64,000 bases of DNA from Pseudomonas sp. GD03944 (GTDB lineage Bacteria; Pseudomonadota; Gammaproteobacteria; Pseudomonadales; Pseudomonadaceae). This document shows positions 32,371 to 40,700 of the stretch, piece by piece (position 1 is the stretch's first letter; the number at the start of each line of letters is the position of its first letter). The translations under genes were made by a program, and so were the position numbers. Below the pieces are notes generated by a model. It had not been told where the DNA came from. It saw only the letters and a program-made list of their open reading frames with translations, and ran no database searches. The stretch covers positions 310,001 through 374,000 of the forward strand of contig NZ_JAOCAH010000003.1 in NCBI RefSeq assembly GCF_029839275.1. Direction: 5' to 3'.

Positions 32371-32451
32371 GGCAGGGGCCTCCGCGTTGCGGTTGCCCCT
32401 GCCGGAAGAACCACGGCGGGTCGCCCGCGTTGTGCTCCGGTTACAACGCGG
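32371..32451 (+). other. Two stem-loops between lpdG and sucC
   Basis: GGCAGGGGC (32371-32379) pairs with GCCCCTGCC (32395-32403), enclosing a smaller CCGC/GCGG hairpin. CCGCGTTGT (32425-32433) pairs with ACAACGCGG (32443-32451). Both stems are 9 bp and perfect, with no U-tract. The remaining 99 bp to sucC show no gene. Confidence 0.6.
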
Positions 32452-32550
32452 AACGCCCGGCGGATTGCTCTGCAAAGGCAGTCACAGGTGGTGCGGCACC
32501 AGAAGTGCAGCACCGTATGCGCAATACCTAAACGAAGACGGTAGACAAGC

Positions 32551-33717
32551 ATGAATCTCCACGAGTATCAGGGTAAGCAGCTGTTCGCTGAATACGGCCT
32601 GCCCGTATCCAAGGGCTTCGCGGTAGACACCCCGGAAGAAGCCGCAGCAGCCTGCGAAAAAATCGGTGGCACCGAGTGGGTCGTCAAGGCTCAGGTCCAC
32701 GCTGGTGGCCGCGGTAAAGCGGGCGGCGTGAAACTGGTCAAGAACAAGGACGACGCCAAGGCCTTCGCCGCCAACTGGCTGGGCAAGCGTCTGGTGACCT
32801 ACCAGACTGACGCCAATGGTCAGCCGGTCAGCAAAATCCTGGTCGAATCCTGCACCGATATCGCCAAGGAACTGTACCTGGGCGCGGTAGTTGACCGTTC
32901 CAGCCGTCGCATCGTGTTCATGGCCTCCACCGAAGGTGGCGTGGACATCGAGAAAGTGGCTCACGAAACCCCTGAGAAAATCCTCAAGGCCACCATCGAT
33001 CCGCTGGTCGGCGCTCAGCCGTTCCAGGGTCGCGAGCTGGCATTCCAGCTGGGCCTGGAAGGTGATCAGATCAAGCAGTTCACCCACATCTTCGTTGGCC
33101 TGGCCAAGCTGTTCCAGGACTACGACCTGGCGCTGCTGGAAGTGAACCCGCTGGTCATCAAGGCTGACGGCAACCTGCACTGCCTCGATGCCAAGATCAA
33201 CATCGACAGCAACGCCCTGTACCGCCAGCCGAAGCTGCGCGCCATGCACGACCCGTCCCAGGACGATCCGCGCGAAGCCCACGCTGCCAAGTTCGAACTG
33301 AACTACGTTGCCCTCGAAGGCAACATCGGCTGCATGGTCAACGGTGCCGGCCTGGCCATGGGTACCATGGACATCGTCAACCTGCACGGCGGCAAGCCAG
33401 CCAACTTCCTCGACGTAGGTGGCGGCGCAACCAAAGAGCGCGTGACCGAAGCCTTCAAGATCATCCTGTCCGACAGCAACGTCGCTGCCGTACTGGTGAA
33501 CATCTTCGGTGGTATCGTTCGTTGCGACATGATTGCCGAAGGCATCATCGGCGCAGTGAAAGAAGTTGGCGTGAAAATCCCGGTCGTCGTTCGCCTCGAA
33601 GGCAACAACGCTGAACTGGGCGCCAAAGTACTGGCTGAAAGCGGCTTGAACATCATCGCGGCAACCAGCCTGACCGACGCTGCTCAGCAAGTCGTCAAAG
33701 CTGCGGAGGGCAAGTAA
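32551..33717 (+). CDS. sucC: Succinyl-CoA synthetase, beta subunit
   Basis: This 388-residue ATP-grasp subunit works with SucD to make ATP or GTP from succinyl-CoA. It shows the [20 protein letters not shown]-terminus, [15 protein letters not shown] in the nucleotide site, EVNPLV, and the C-terminal [14 protein letters not shown] phosphate-site loop. Its stop shares one base with the sucD start (TAATG), so translation is coupled. Spacing to lpdG is 189 bp, filled mainly by stem-loops. Confidence 0.98.
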   Translation: MNLHEYQGKQLFAEYGLPVSKGFAVDTPEEAAAACEKIGGTEWVVKAQVHAGGRGKAGGVKLVKNKDDAKAFAANWLGKRLVTYQTDANGQPVSKILVESCTDIAKELYLGAVVDRSSRRIVFMASTEGGVDIEKVAHETPEKILKATIDPLVGAQPFQGRELAFQLGLEGDQIKQFTHIFVGLAKLFQDYDLALLEVNPLVIKADGNLHCLDAKINIDSNALYRQPKLRAMHDPSQDDPREAHAAKFELNYVALEGNIGCMVNGAGLAMGTMDIVNLHGGKPANFLDVGGGATKERVTEAFKIILSDSNVAAVLVNIFGGIVRCDMIAEGIIGAVKEVGVKIPVVVRLEGNNAELGAKVLAESGLNIIAATSLTDAAQQVVKAAEGK

Positions 33718-34604
33718 TGAGCGTCCTGATCAATAAAGACACCAAAGTAATCTGCCAGGGCTTCACCGGCTCGCAGGGCACTTTCCACTCCGAACAAGCC
33801 ATCGCCTACGGCACCAAGATGGTTGGCGGCGTGACCCCGGGCAAGGGCGGCACCACTCACCTGGGCCTGCCGGTGTTCAACACCGTCAAGGAAGCCGTTG
33901 AGCAGACTGGTGCTACCGCCAGCGTGATCTACGTTCCGGCTCCGTTCTGCAAGGACTCGATCCTGGAAGCAGCACTGGGCGGCATCAAGCTGATCGTCTG
34001 CATCACCGAAGGCATCGCGACCATCGACATGCTGGAAGCCAAGGTCAAGTGCGACGAGCTGGGCGTGGTCCTGATCGGCCCGAACTGCCCAGGCGTCATC
34101 ACTCCGGGCGAGTGCAAGATCGGCATCATGCCGGGTCACATCCACCTGCCAGGCAAAGTAGGCATCGTGTCGCGTTCCGGCACCCTGACCTATGAAGCCG
34201 TCAAGCAGACCACCGACGCCGGCTTCGGCCAGTCCACCTGTGTGGGCATCGGCGGTGACCCGATCCCGGGCTCCAACTTCATCGACATCCTGAAGCTGTT
34301 CCAGGAAGACCCGAAGACCGAAGCGATCGTCATGATCGGCGAGATCGGCGGTTCGGCTGAAGAAGAAGCAGCTGCCTACATCAAGGCCAACGTGACCAAG
34401 CCTGTCGTGTCCTACATCGCTGGTGTCACCGCTCCGGCGGGCAAGCGCATGGGCCACGCCGGTGCGATCATCTCCGGCGGCAAGGGCACTGCGGACGAGA
34501 AGTTCGCGGCTCTGCAGGACGCAGGCGTGAAAACCGTGCGTTCCCTGGCTGACATCGGCAAGGCCCTGGCCGAGCTGACCGGCTGGGAAGTCAAGAAGGC
34601 CTAA
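33717..34604 (+). CDS. sucD: Succinyl-CoA synthetase, alpha subunit
   Basis: SucD of 295 residues binds CoA through its N-terminal Rossmann domain ([20 protein letters not shown]). It carries the transient phosphohistidine in [33 protein letters not shown] is the family segment near the active site. It is the last gene of the operon and is followed by a strong terminator. Confidence 0.98.
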   Translation: MSVLINKDTKVICQGFTGSQGTFHSEQAIAYGTKMVGGVTPGKGGTTHLGLPVFNTVKEAVEQTGATASVIYVPAPFCKDSILEAALGGIKLIVCITEGIATIDMLEAKVKCDELGVVLIGPNCPGVITPGECKIGIMPGHIHLPGKVGIVSRSGTLTYEAVKQTTDAGFGQSTCVGIGGDPIPGSNFIDILKLFQEDPKTEAIVMIGEIGGSAEEEAAAYIKANVTKPVVSYIAGVTAPAGKRMGHAGAIISGGKGTADEKFAALQDAGVKTVRSLADIGKALAELTGWEVKKA

Positions 34605-34621
34605 GCCTTTCTGACGGATCG

Positions 34622-34648
34622 AAAAGGCCACCTTCGGGTGGCCTTTTT
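34622..34648 (+). terminator. Terminator of the sdh-suc operon
   Basis: An 11-bp stem AAAAGGCCACC/GGTGGCCTTTT with a TTCG tetraloop ends in TTTTT, 18 bp after sucD. Confidence 0.95.
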
Positions 34649-34913
34649 CATGGGCGCCAGAAAAGACTGGAATAGGGCGGCAGAACGCAAGTGTCGTGCG
34701 TGCGACGCCAACTTACAGGGGATCGACAGTCCGTCCGGCGACGCCGCAGCTGGCGGGTGAAATTCGTTAGTATGGCAAGTATCCGGTATCCCGGACGTCA
34801 CGAGCGTCCCGGCGACACCCGCAACGGTCCGGCCCACGAGCCCGGACGACGTTTCCCCATACCCTATGGAAACCCCGGAACATTCTGATTTTCTGCCTGT
34901 GGTATTTCCTTCT
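34649..34913 (+). other. brnQ upstream region
   Basis: These 265 bp hold no gene that I can support. An imperfect hairpin (CCGGACG/CGTCCCGG near 34793-34814) lies about 100 bp before brnQ. No clear sigma-70 promoter or Shine-Dalgarno was found, so brnQ expression signals remain unplaced. Confidence 0.3.
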
Positions 34914-36227
34914 ATGACTCGTTTGAAAGGCCTGGATCTCCTGGCCCTTGGCTTCATGACGTTCGCCCTGTTCCTGGGGGCGGGCAATATCATCTTCCCT
35001 CCTATTGCCGGGATGGCGGCGGGTGAAAATATCGCTGCCGCTTCGCTTGGATTCCTGCTGACGGGGGTCGGTCTGCCGTTGCTCACCGTGGTCGCCCTGG
35101 CCCGTGTAGGCGGTGGTTTACCGACATTGACCGCTCCCCTGGGGCGCGTCGCCGGCATCGCCCTGGCTGTTGCCGTGTACCTGGCCATCGGTCCTCTGTT
35201 CGCAACGCCTCGCACGGCTGTCGCGTCGTTCGAGATCGGCATGCAGCCCTTCGTGGGCAACAGCCCCGTGGCGCTGTTCGTCTACACATTCGTTTACTTC
35301 GCCGGGGTCCTGTTCCTCTCCTTGAATCCAGGGCGGTTGGTTGACCGCGTGGGCAAGGTGATCACGCCGGTGCTGATCGTTGCGCTGATCGTGCTTGGCG
35401 GGGCGGCATTGTTTGCGCCTGCCGGTGTGATCGGTGAGTCGACGGATGCCTATCGCAGCGAACCGCTGGTTCAGGGCTTCCTCCAGGGGTACCTGACCAT
35501 GGATGCCCTGGGCGCCCTGGTGTTCGGTATCGTCATCGCCAATGCGGTACGTGCCCGTGGTGTCATCGATTCGGGGCTGGTCACCCGTTACTGCGTGATC
35601 GCCGGAATCATAGCTGCCGTGGCGCTGTCGCTGGTCTATCTGTCGCTGTTCTATCTGGGGGCCACGAGTCACGAGCTGGCTGCCGGTGCGCAGAACGGCG
35701 GGCAGATCCTCACCGCCTACGTCGGGCACACATTCGGTACGTTCGGCTCGTTGTTGCTGGCGGTGGTGATCATCCTCGCCTGCCTGACCACAGGCGTGGG
35801 CCTGCTGACGGCCTGTGGCGAGTTCTTCAGCGAGCTGCTGAAGGTGTCCTACCGCACGGTGGTCATCGTATTGGCGGTGTTCAGTCTGCTGGTGTCCAAC
35901 CAGGGCCTGACGCAGTTGATCACCGTCTCGGTTCCGGTGCTGGTAGGGCTGTACCCGCTGGCCATCGTGCTGGTCGCCCTGAGCCTGTGCAATCGCCTGT
36001 GGGTATCGCAGCGCCGCGTCTTCATTCCGGTCATGGCTGTCGCACTGGTCTTCGGCGTCGTGGACGGTATTGGCGCTGCCGGTTGGGGCGAGGTGGTTCC
36101 GGCGTTCTTCGGCCACCTGCCGCTCGCTCAGCAGGGGTTGGGCTGGCTCTGCCCGGTCCTGGTGACCCTGTTGCTGGCCGCGGTGTTCGACCGCGTGCTC
36201 GGTACGCGTCGCACCGCGACCGCCTGA
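34914..36227 (+). CDS. brnQ: Branched-chain amino acid transporter BrnQ (LIVCS family)
   Basis: This 437-residue inner-membrane carrier of about 12 helices imports Leu, Ile and Val with a cation. The N-terminal KGLDLLALGFMTFALFLGAG and the following NIIFPPIAGM are hallmark sequences. The start at 34914 gives the typical N-terminus (MTRLKG). ATG 34866 would add 16 residues, and neither has a good Shine-Dalgarno. It is a single gene with its own terminator. From memory, a braB/brnQ gene follows sucD in P. aeruginosa as well. Confidence 0.93.
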   Translation: MTRLKGLDLLALGFMTFALFLGAGNIIFPPIAGMAAGENIAAASLGFLLTGVGLPLLTVVALARVGGGLPTLTAPLGRVAGIALAVAVYLAIGPLFATPRTAVASFEIGMQPFVGNSPVALFVYTFVYFAGVLFLSLNPGRLVDRVGKVITPVLIVALIVLGGAALFAPAGVIGESTDAYRSEPLVQGFLQGYLTMDALGALVFGIVIANAVRARGVIDSGLVTRYCVIAGIIAAVALSLVYLSLFYLGATSHELAAGAQNGGQILTAYVGHTFGTFGSLLLAVVIILACLTTGVGLLTACGEFFSELLKVSYRTVVIVLAVFSLLVSNQGLTQLITVSVPVLVGLYPLAIVLVALSLCNRLWVSQRRVFIPVMAVALVFGVVDGIGAAGWGEVVPAFFGHLPLAQQGLGWLCPVLVTLLLAAVFDRVLGTRRTATA

Positions 36228-36245
36228 GTCGACTGCCTCCGAAAG

Positions 36246-36269
36246 AGCCGCTCCCATGAGCGGCTTTTT
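36246..36269 (+). terminator. Terminator of brnQ
   Basis: An 8-bp stem AGCCGCTC/GAGCGGCT with loop CCAT is followed by TTTT, 19 bp after the brnQ stop. Confidence 0.93.
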
Positions 36270-36315
36270 CTTATGCCGGGTGGCTATAATCGCTGCGGGA
36301 AAACAAGGAGCTTCC

Positions 36316-37050
36316 ATGCCGATCAGCGATTTCTACCTGCCACACGTGCTCGCCGCCCTCTGGTTCGTGATCTGCTGGGGAGGCTATACCCGCTACGCCC
36401 ATGTGAAAGGGCGGACCACGCCTTGCCTGGCCAGCGTGTTGCACCTGTATCGGGAAGACTGGATGCGACGCATGCTGCTGCGCGACAACCGCATCGCCGA
36501 CGCCAACGTGATCGGCAACCTCGAACGCAACGCCTCCTTCTTCGCCTCCAGTACCCTGATCATTCTGGCCGGTATCCTCACCGTGCTCGGCGCCTCGGAC
36601 CGCGCGGTGTCGCTGCTCGCCGACCTGCCATTCGTGCAGGCCGCCAGCCGCGGCCTGTCCGAGCTCAAGCTGCTGTGCCTGGGCGTGGTGTTCGTCTACG
36701 CCTTCTTCACCTTCAGCTGGTGCATGCGCCAGTACAACTTCGCCGCCGTGCTGGTGGGCTCGGCACCGATGATCGGCGAGCGGCACGTCACCGAGCAGGA
36801 GCGCAAGGCCTTCGCCGAACGCACGGCGCGGGTGATCTCCATGGCCGCCAACCAGTTCAACTACGGCCTGCGTGCCTATTATTTCGGCATGGCGACCCTG
36901 GCCTGGTTCATCAACCCCTGGTTCTTCATGCTGGTGACCGCGGGCGTGGTCGTGGTGCTGTATCGCCGTGAATTTCATTCCGACGTGCTGGAGGTCATGG
37001 TCTACACCCAGACGCCGGCATTCGATCCACCCAAGGAGAAAAGCGAATGA
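36316..37050 (+). CDS. DUF599 membrane protein
   Basis: This 244-residue protein of unknown function has four likely transmembrane helices (around residues 8-25, 70-92, 115-140 and 200-225) and the DUF599-type segments RNASFFASSTLIILAG and CMRQYNFAAVLVGSAP. AAGGAG at 36305 supports the start at 36316. Its stop overlaps the MAPEG gene start by 4 bp (ATGA), so the two membrane proteins are translationally coupled and may work together. Confidence 0.9.
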   Translation: MPISDFYLPHVLAALWFVICWGGYTRYAHVKGRTTPCLASVLHLYREDWMRRMLLRDNRIADANVIGNLERNASFFASSTLIILAGILTVLGASDRAVSLLADLPFVQAASRGLSELKLLCLGVVFVYAFFTFSWCMRQYNFAAVLVGSAPMIGERHVTEQERKAFAERTARVISMAANQFNYGLRAYYFGMATLAWFINPWFFMLVTAGVVVVLYRREFHSDVLEVMVYTQTPAFDPPKEKSE

Positions 37051-37436
37051 GCATTCCGTTCTGGTGCATCTTCATCAGCGCGTTACTGATTTACGTGGCC
37101 AAGGCGCCCGTAGCCAAGGCGATGAACAAGGAGGAGGGCGGCTACGACAACCATCACCCGCGCGCCCAGCAGTCGCGCCTTACTGGCTTCGGTGCCCGGG
37201 CGCTGGCCGCGCACCTGAACAGCATCGAAGCCTTCCCGCTGTTCGTCGCCGGGGTGCTGATGGCCCATGTGACCCAGACCCACGGCATTCTGGTGGACGT
37301 GCTGGCCGTGACCTTCGTGATCGCGCGGGTGCTGTACCTGCTGTTCTACTGGGCCGACCTGCACTGGCAGCGCAGCCTGGTCTGGGTGATCGGCCTGCTC
37401 TGCTGCCTGTTGCTGATGCTGACCCCGGCGCTCTGA
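37047..37436 (+). CDS. MAPEG family membrane protein
   Basis: This is a 129-residue four-helix protein of the MAPEG superfamily (membrane-associated proteins in eicosanoid and glutathione metabolism). The NHHPRAQQSRLTGFGARALAAHLNSIEAFPLF region is the family signature. Bacterial members are mostly uncharacterised, and glutathione use is possible but unproven. It is coupled to the DUF599 gene by a 4-bp overlap and followed by a strong terminator. Confidence 0.92.
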   Translation: MSIPFWCIFISALLIYVAKAPVAKAMNKEEGGYDNHHPRAQQSRLTGFGARALAAHLNSIEAFPLFVAGVLMAHVTQTHGILVDVLAVTFVIARVLYLLFYWADLHWQRSLVWVIGLLCCLLLMLTPAL

Positions 37437-37451
37437 AACGCGGCAGGCAGA

Positions 37452-37486
37452 AACGACAAGGCCCGCATCACGCGGGCCTTGTCGTT
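37452..37486. terminator. Long terminator hairpin after MAPEG gene
   Basis: A perfect 15-bp stem, from AACGACAAGGCCCGC to its complement, has a 5-nt loop (ATCAC). It lies between the MAPEG gene and the convergent lipoprotein gene and can serve both. Confidence 0.85.
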
Positions 37487-37499
37487 CAAACGGCAGGGG

Positions 37500-37790
37500 T
37501 CAACGGCCTTCGGCCGCATCGCTGACTTCATCGCCAGCGTTTTCGATCGCGTCGCCGGCATCGTCGGCCGCGTCTTCGATCTTCTCGCCTGTGGTGGGCT
37601 CGGTGCCCATCACTTCATCCGTTTTCTGTTCGACAGCTTCGCCGGCTTGCTCAGCCGCTTCACCCATGGACTCGGCTGCTTCCGAAACCGATTCCTGGGC
37701 GGACTCCAGCTTGTCTTCCGGGGTGTTATCGCAGGCCGCCAGGCCAAGCATGGCCGCGAGCAGCAGGGCATAGGTAAATGGTTTTTGCAC
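37500..37790 (-). CDS. Small acidic lipoprotein, copy A
   Basis: This is a 96-residue lipoprotein with a GTG start at 37790, giving MQKPFTYALLLAAMLGLAAC with lipobox Cys C20. The mature part is Ala/Glu/Asp-rich with repeated ESxxEAAE-type heptads, predicted to form a long amphipathic helix or coiled coil. Asp at +2 is an inner-membrane retention signal in E. coli; in P. aeruginosa positions +3/+4 matter as well. The signal peptide and helical repeats are closely similar to the next upstream gene, so they are tandem paralogues. Function is unknown. Confidence 0.8.
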   Translation of the reverse strand: MQKPFTYALLLAAMLGLAACDNTPEDKLESAQESVSEAAESMGEAAEQAGEAVEQKTDEVMGTEPTTGEKIEDAADDAGDAIENAGDEVSDAAEGR

Positions 37791-37898
37791 GGTTACGTCT
37801 CCAGTGGTGATGCGAATGATGGCGTCTGGCCTCATTCGTACCTACTTGGAGCGAACAAGCGAAGCGGAAGTTCCTGACGGCATAAGATCTGAAGGTGG

Positions 37899-37928
37899 AA
37901 AAAACGCCCGCGGGAGGGCCGCGGGCGT
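37899..37928 (-). terminator. Terminator of lipoprotein copy B
   Basis: On the minus strand a 10-bp stem ACGCCCGCGG/CCGCGGGCGT with a 5-nt loop is followed by a T-run (the plus-strand A-run 37899-37904). Confidence 0.88.
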
Positions 37929-37944
37929 CTCGAATCAGCAGGGG

Positions 37945-38241
37945 TTACTGATTGGTCTGATTGGTCGGCGCTGGAGGCGGCGTGGCCGGGGCAGCCGGGG
38001 CGGTAGTGTCTTCCGGCTCCATCTCGTTGGCTTCCTCCTGGGCTTCTTCGGCGCGCTCGCGGGCGGCTTCGGCCTCCTGCTCGGCGGCCTCGTTGCTTTG
38101 CTCGGCCGCGTCGTTCATCGATTCCTGCGCTTCGGACTGGGCTTCGCGGGCGTCTTCGGCGGCATTTTCGGAGGGCTTGTCGCACGCGGCAAGACCCAGT
38201 GTGGCGGCTAGCATGAAGGCATAAGCGACTGTTTTTTGCAT
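37945..38241 (-). CDS. Small acidic lipoprotein, copy B
   Basis: This 98-residue lipoprotein starts MQKTVAYAFMLAATLGLAAC, with lipobox Cys C20 and Asp at +2, almost the same leader as copy A. The mature chain is a highly charged Ala/Glu/Gln helix with heptad-like AEQxNEAAEQEAEAAR repeats, ending in a Thr/Ala/Pro-rich flexible tail not found in copy A. A good AAGGAGAAC precedes the ATG. It may act as an Lpp-like structural or envelope-stress protein, which is a guess. Confidence 0.85.
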   Translation of the reverse strand: MQKTVAYAFMLAATLGLAACDKPSENAAEDAREAQSEAQESMNDAAEQSNEAAEQEAEAARERAEEAQEEANEMEPEDTTAPAAPATPPPAPTNQTNQ

Positions 38242-38399
38242 GTTGTTCTCCTTGGGAAAAATGCCATTACATTTTTTCGAGGGAGCACAGCGTCATAAGT
38301 TCATTGTCGTTTCGTTGCAATGCCGCGGTCGGTGCGTGCTGCCGGGGGGCATCGGCGGTATCATTCGCGGTTTTCACGTCGCCATCACGAGGCTTGAGG

Positions 38400-38867
38400 A
38401 TGAGCACTTCCCCCATTGCAGAGCGCGCCCAGCGCTTTCTGTCGGCCCTGCGCCATTGCCAGGTGCTCGGCCTGCAGGTGCAGGACGCAACGGCCGAGGG
38501 CCTGACCCTGCGTCTGCCCTACAGCCAGCAGATCATCGGCAACCCGGAGACCGGCGTGATTCATGGCGGTGCGATCACCACCCTGATGGACACCACCTGC
38601 GGCATCTCCACGGTGTGCGTACTGCCCGACTTCGAAATCTGCCCGACCCTGGACCTGCGCATCGACTACATGCACCCGGCGGAGCCGGGCAAGGACGTGT
38701 TCGGGTTCGCCGAGTGCTACCGGGTCACGCCCCACGTCATCTTCACCCGGGGCTACGCCTACCAGGACGACCCGCAGCAGCCGATCGCCCACGCGGTCGG
38801 CACCTTCATGCGCATGGGCAAGGCCAATGCCGCATCGAAGACCGATGTGCAGGGCGGTGCGGCATGA
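38400..38867 (+). CDS. PaaI-family hotdog thioesterase, first of a pair
   Basis: This is a 155-residue single-hotdog acyl-CoA thioesterase-like protein. The HGGAITTLMDTTCGIS helix and the preceding GNPETGVIHGG carry the Gly-rich turn and the acidic residue (Asp in LMDTT) used by the PaaI clan. The start at 38400 gives normal length; the frame is open further upstream without a better site. Its last codon overlaps the next thioesterase gene (ATGA). The acyl substrate is unknown. Confidence 0.88.
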   Translation: MSTSPIAERAQRFLSALRHCQVLGLQVQDATAEGLTLRLPYSQQIIGNPETGVIHGGAITTLMDTTCGISTVCVLPDFEICPTLDLRIDYMHPAEPGKDVFGFAECYRVTPHVIFTRGYAYQDDPQQPIAHAVGTFMRMGKANAASKTDVQGGAA

Positions 38868-39310
38868 GCGCCTTAGACCTGAACCAGCTGGTGCGCGATG
38901 CCCACGCGCAGAACGACTACGACTCGCTGATCAGCCTGATTCCCTACGCGCGCCTGCTCGGCATCGAGTGCCTGCGCCTGGGCGACGACATGGTGTTCCG
39001 CCTGCCGGCCAACCAGGACACCATCGGCAACCCGATCCTGCCGGCGATCCACGGCGGGGTGATCGCCGGTTTCATGGAACACGCGGCGATGCTGCACCTG
39101 CTGATGTTCATGGGCATTCCACATTTGCCCAAAATCATCGACTTCTCGATAGATTACCTGCGCGCCGGTCATTATCGTGACACCTATGCCCAGTGCCAGG
39201 TCTGGCGACAGGGGCGGCGTGTCGCCAACGTCGCCATCACCGCCTGGCAGACCAACCAAACCGAACCCATCGCCACGGCGCGTGCTCATTTCAAGGTCGA
39301 CGAACCCTGA
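38864..39310 (+). CDS. PaaI-family hotdog thioesterase, second of a pair
   Basis: This is a 148-residue hotdog protein with the helix AIHGGVIAGFMEHAAML and acidic residue Glu where its neighbour has Asp. It is coupled to the first by a 4-bp overlap. Low but clear similarity in layout suggests an old duplication and possibly a hetero-oligomer. The unknown membrane protein gene begins 43 bp later on the same strand. Confidence 0.88.
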   Translation: MSALDLNQLVRDAHAQNDYDSLISLIPYARLLGIECLRLGDDMVFRLPANQDTIGNPILPAIHGGVIAGFMEHAAMLHLLMFMGIPHLPKIIDFSIDYLRAGHYRDTYAQCQVWRQGRRVANVAITAWQTNQTEPIATARAHFKVDEP

Positions 39311-39353
39311 TCGGCGCCCCCGGTGGCTGTCTGACGTAGTTAAGGAAGTGTGA

Positions 39354-40601
39354 ATGGATGCGTTGCTGATCCTCGGCGGCTTGCTGTTGATCCTGGCCGG
39401 CCTGGTCTGGCTGGTGATGCGGGCCTTTGGTACCAGCCTGCTGTGGGGCTGGGGCAGCCTGATCCCGCCGTTGACGCTGATCTACGTTGTCCGCCACTGG
39501 CGCCACGCACGCCAGGCCGTGATGCTCACCGGCCTGGGCTTCATTCCGCTGATCGTCGGCCTGACCCTGCTGGCCAGCCAGGACTCGCAGCGTCTGGCTG
39601 CGATCATCAGCCTGGAATGGCTGAAGCCGGAGGAAAAGGCCCCGGCGGAACTGGCCATCGCGTTGCACGGCGAGTTGAACGGCCAGCCCTTCCTGCCGCA
39701 GCAGGGCGAGCTGATCGACGGGGTGCTGAGCCTGCGTGAAGGCCAGGACTTCTTCGCCCGCCGCGAAGTGATCATCCGCCTGCCGGAGCCCGTGAAAGGT
39801 CCGGTGCGCCTGGACGTGCTGCCGAACGACCCGGGCGTACTGCCCGAGGTCGAAGTCAGCTGGCTGCTGCCCGAGCAGGAGCTGCCCGAGGCGCGTCGCC
39901 TGAGCAAGGGCTACACCCTGCACCTGAGCCTGGAGCCGGTGGCACCGAACAAGCTGGCGGGGGACTTCCACCTGGTGCTGCCGCCCCAGTTCAAGACCAC
40001 CCTCAGCGGCAAGGTCGAGCTGTTCAGCGACGGCTTGCGTTACCGCGACGGCGTCGTGGATCGCCGGGTCGACTCGATCGATACCCTGCGCCACGTCATC
40101 GAGGATTACCTGCAGCGCCGTTTCGCTACCCGCGCTGTACAGCTCGCGCCGCTGCCGCCCCTGGCCTTGCCGGCCAGCAGCCTGGAAGTGACGGTCAACG
40201 CCACCATCAACGGCCAGGCGCAGCAGCTGCCGGTTCTGCTGAAGAAGGTCGAGGGCCGTGGCTGGGGTGTCGAGGCCGACCGTTTCCCGGCGTTGCCGGA
40301 CGTGGCGGCCCCGGCCGTGGCGAAGACCGACAGCAGCGTGGCGCCGGCCGAGCAGCGGGTCAGCCGGCCGGTGGATCGCCGCCAGCGTTTCAGCCTGGAC
40401 GGCCTGCTGCGCAACCCCAGCCGCTACCAGAACCTCAGCATGCGCGTCACCACCGAGCGCGGCAGCGTGGCGGAGGGGCGCTTCCAGGGCGTCGACCAGC
40501 AGGGCCACATCGTCCTGCGCCAGCGCATGAATGGCCCCGGCGAAGCCAGCTACAGCCTGTCGCCGGAAGAGGTCAGCCGCATCGAGCTGCTCGAGCCGTG
40601 A
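39354..40601 (+). CDS. Membrane-anchored protein of unknown function
   Basis: This 415-residue protein begins with two or three hydrophobic helices (about residues 3-22, 25-42 and 60-76) followed by a large soluble region of about 330 residues. I recognise no enzyme motif. The C-terminal 75 residues (from RRQRFSLDGLLRNPSRYQ onward) have a beta-rich pattern with V-T-E-R-G and E-G-R-F-Q-G-V turns that recalls an Sm-like small barrel, but this is only an impression. I recall such genes being labelled MFS transporters; the helix count does not support that. TAAGGAAG precedes the ATG. Confidence 0.8.
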   Translation: MDALLILGGLLLILAGLVWLVMRAFGTSLLWGWGSLIPPLTLIYVVRHWRHARQAVMLTGLGFIPLIVGLTLLASQDSQRLAAIISLEWLKPEEKAPAELAIALHGELNGQPFLPQQGELIDGVLSLREGQDFFARREVIIRLPEPVKGPVRLDVLPNDPGVLPEVEVSWLLPEQELPEARRLSKGYTLHLSLEPVAPNKLAGDFHLVLPPQFKTTLSGKVELFSDGLRYRDGVVDRRVDSIDTLRHVIEDYLQRRFATRAVQLAPLPPLALPASSLEVTVNATINGQAQQLPVLLKKVEGRGWGVEADRFPALPDVAAPAVAKTDSSVAPAEQRVSRPVDRRQRFSLDGLLRNPSRYQNLSMRVTTERGSVAEGRFQGVDQQGHIVLRQRMNGPGEASYSLSPEEVSRIELLEP

Positions 40602-40620
40602 CGCAGAAAACACCCAAGCA

Positions 40621-40648
40621 CTTGAAATCACAGTCCAAGCCCCCATCT
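40621..40648 (+). promoter_or_regulatory. Sigma-32 (RpoH) heat-shock promoter of htpG
   Basis: CTTGAAA and CCCCATCT are separated by 13 bp, a near-perfect match to the sigma-32 consensus (CTTGAAA, 13-14 bp, CCCCATnT). It lies about 55 bp before the htpG start. Confidence 0.93.
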
Positions 40649-40700
40649 GCATGACATCCGCCGCCTAGCGGCTTTGTCATCAATGTGGAGTTAGACGACC

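Noticed and set aside
37838..38399. Additional genes in the gaps around the lipoprotein pair
   Set aside because: The gaps hold a terminator and upstream regions only. Frames extending the thioesterase upstream lack a plausible start site.
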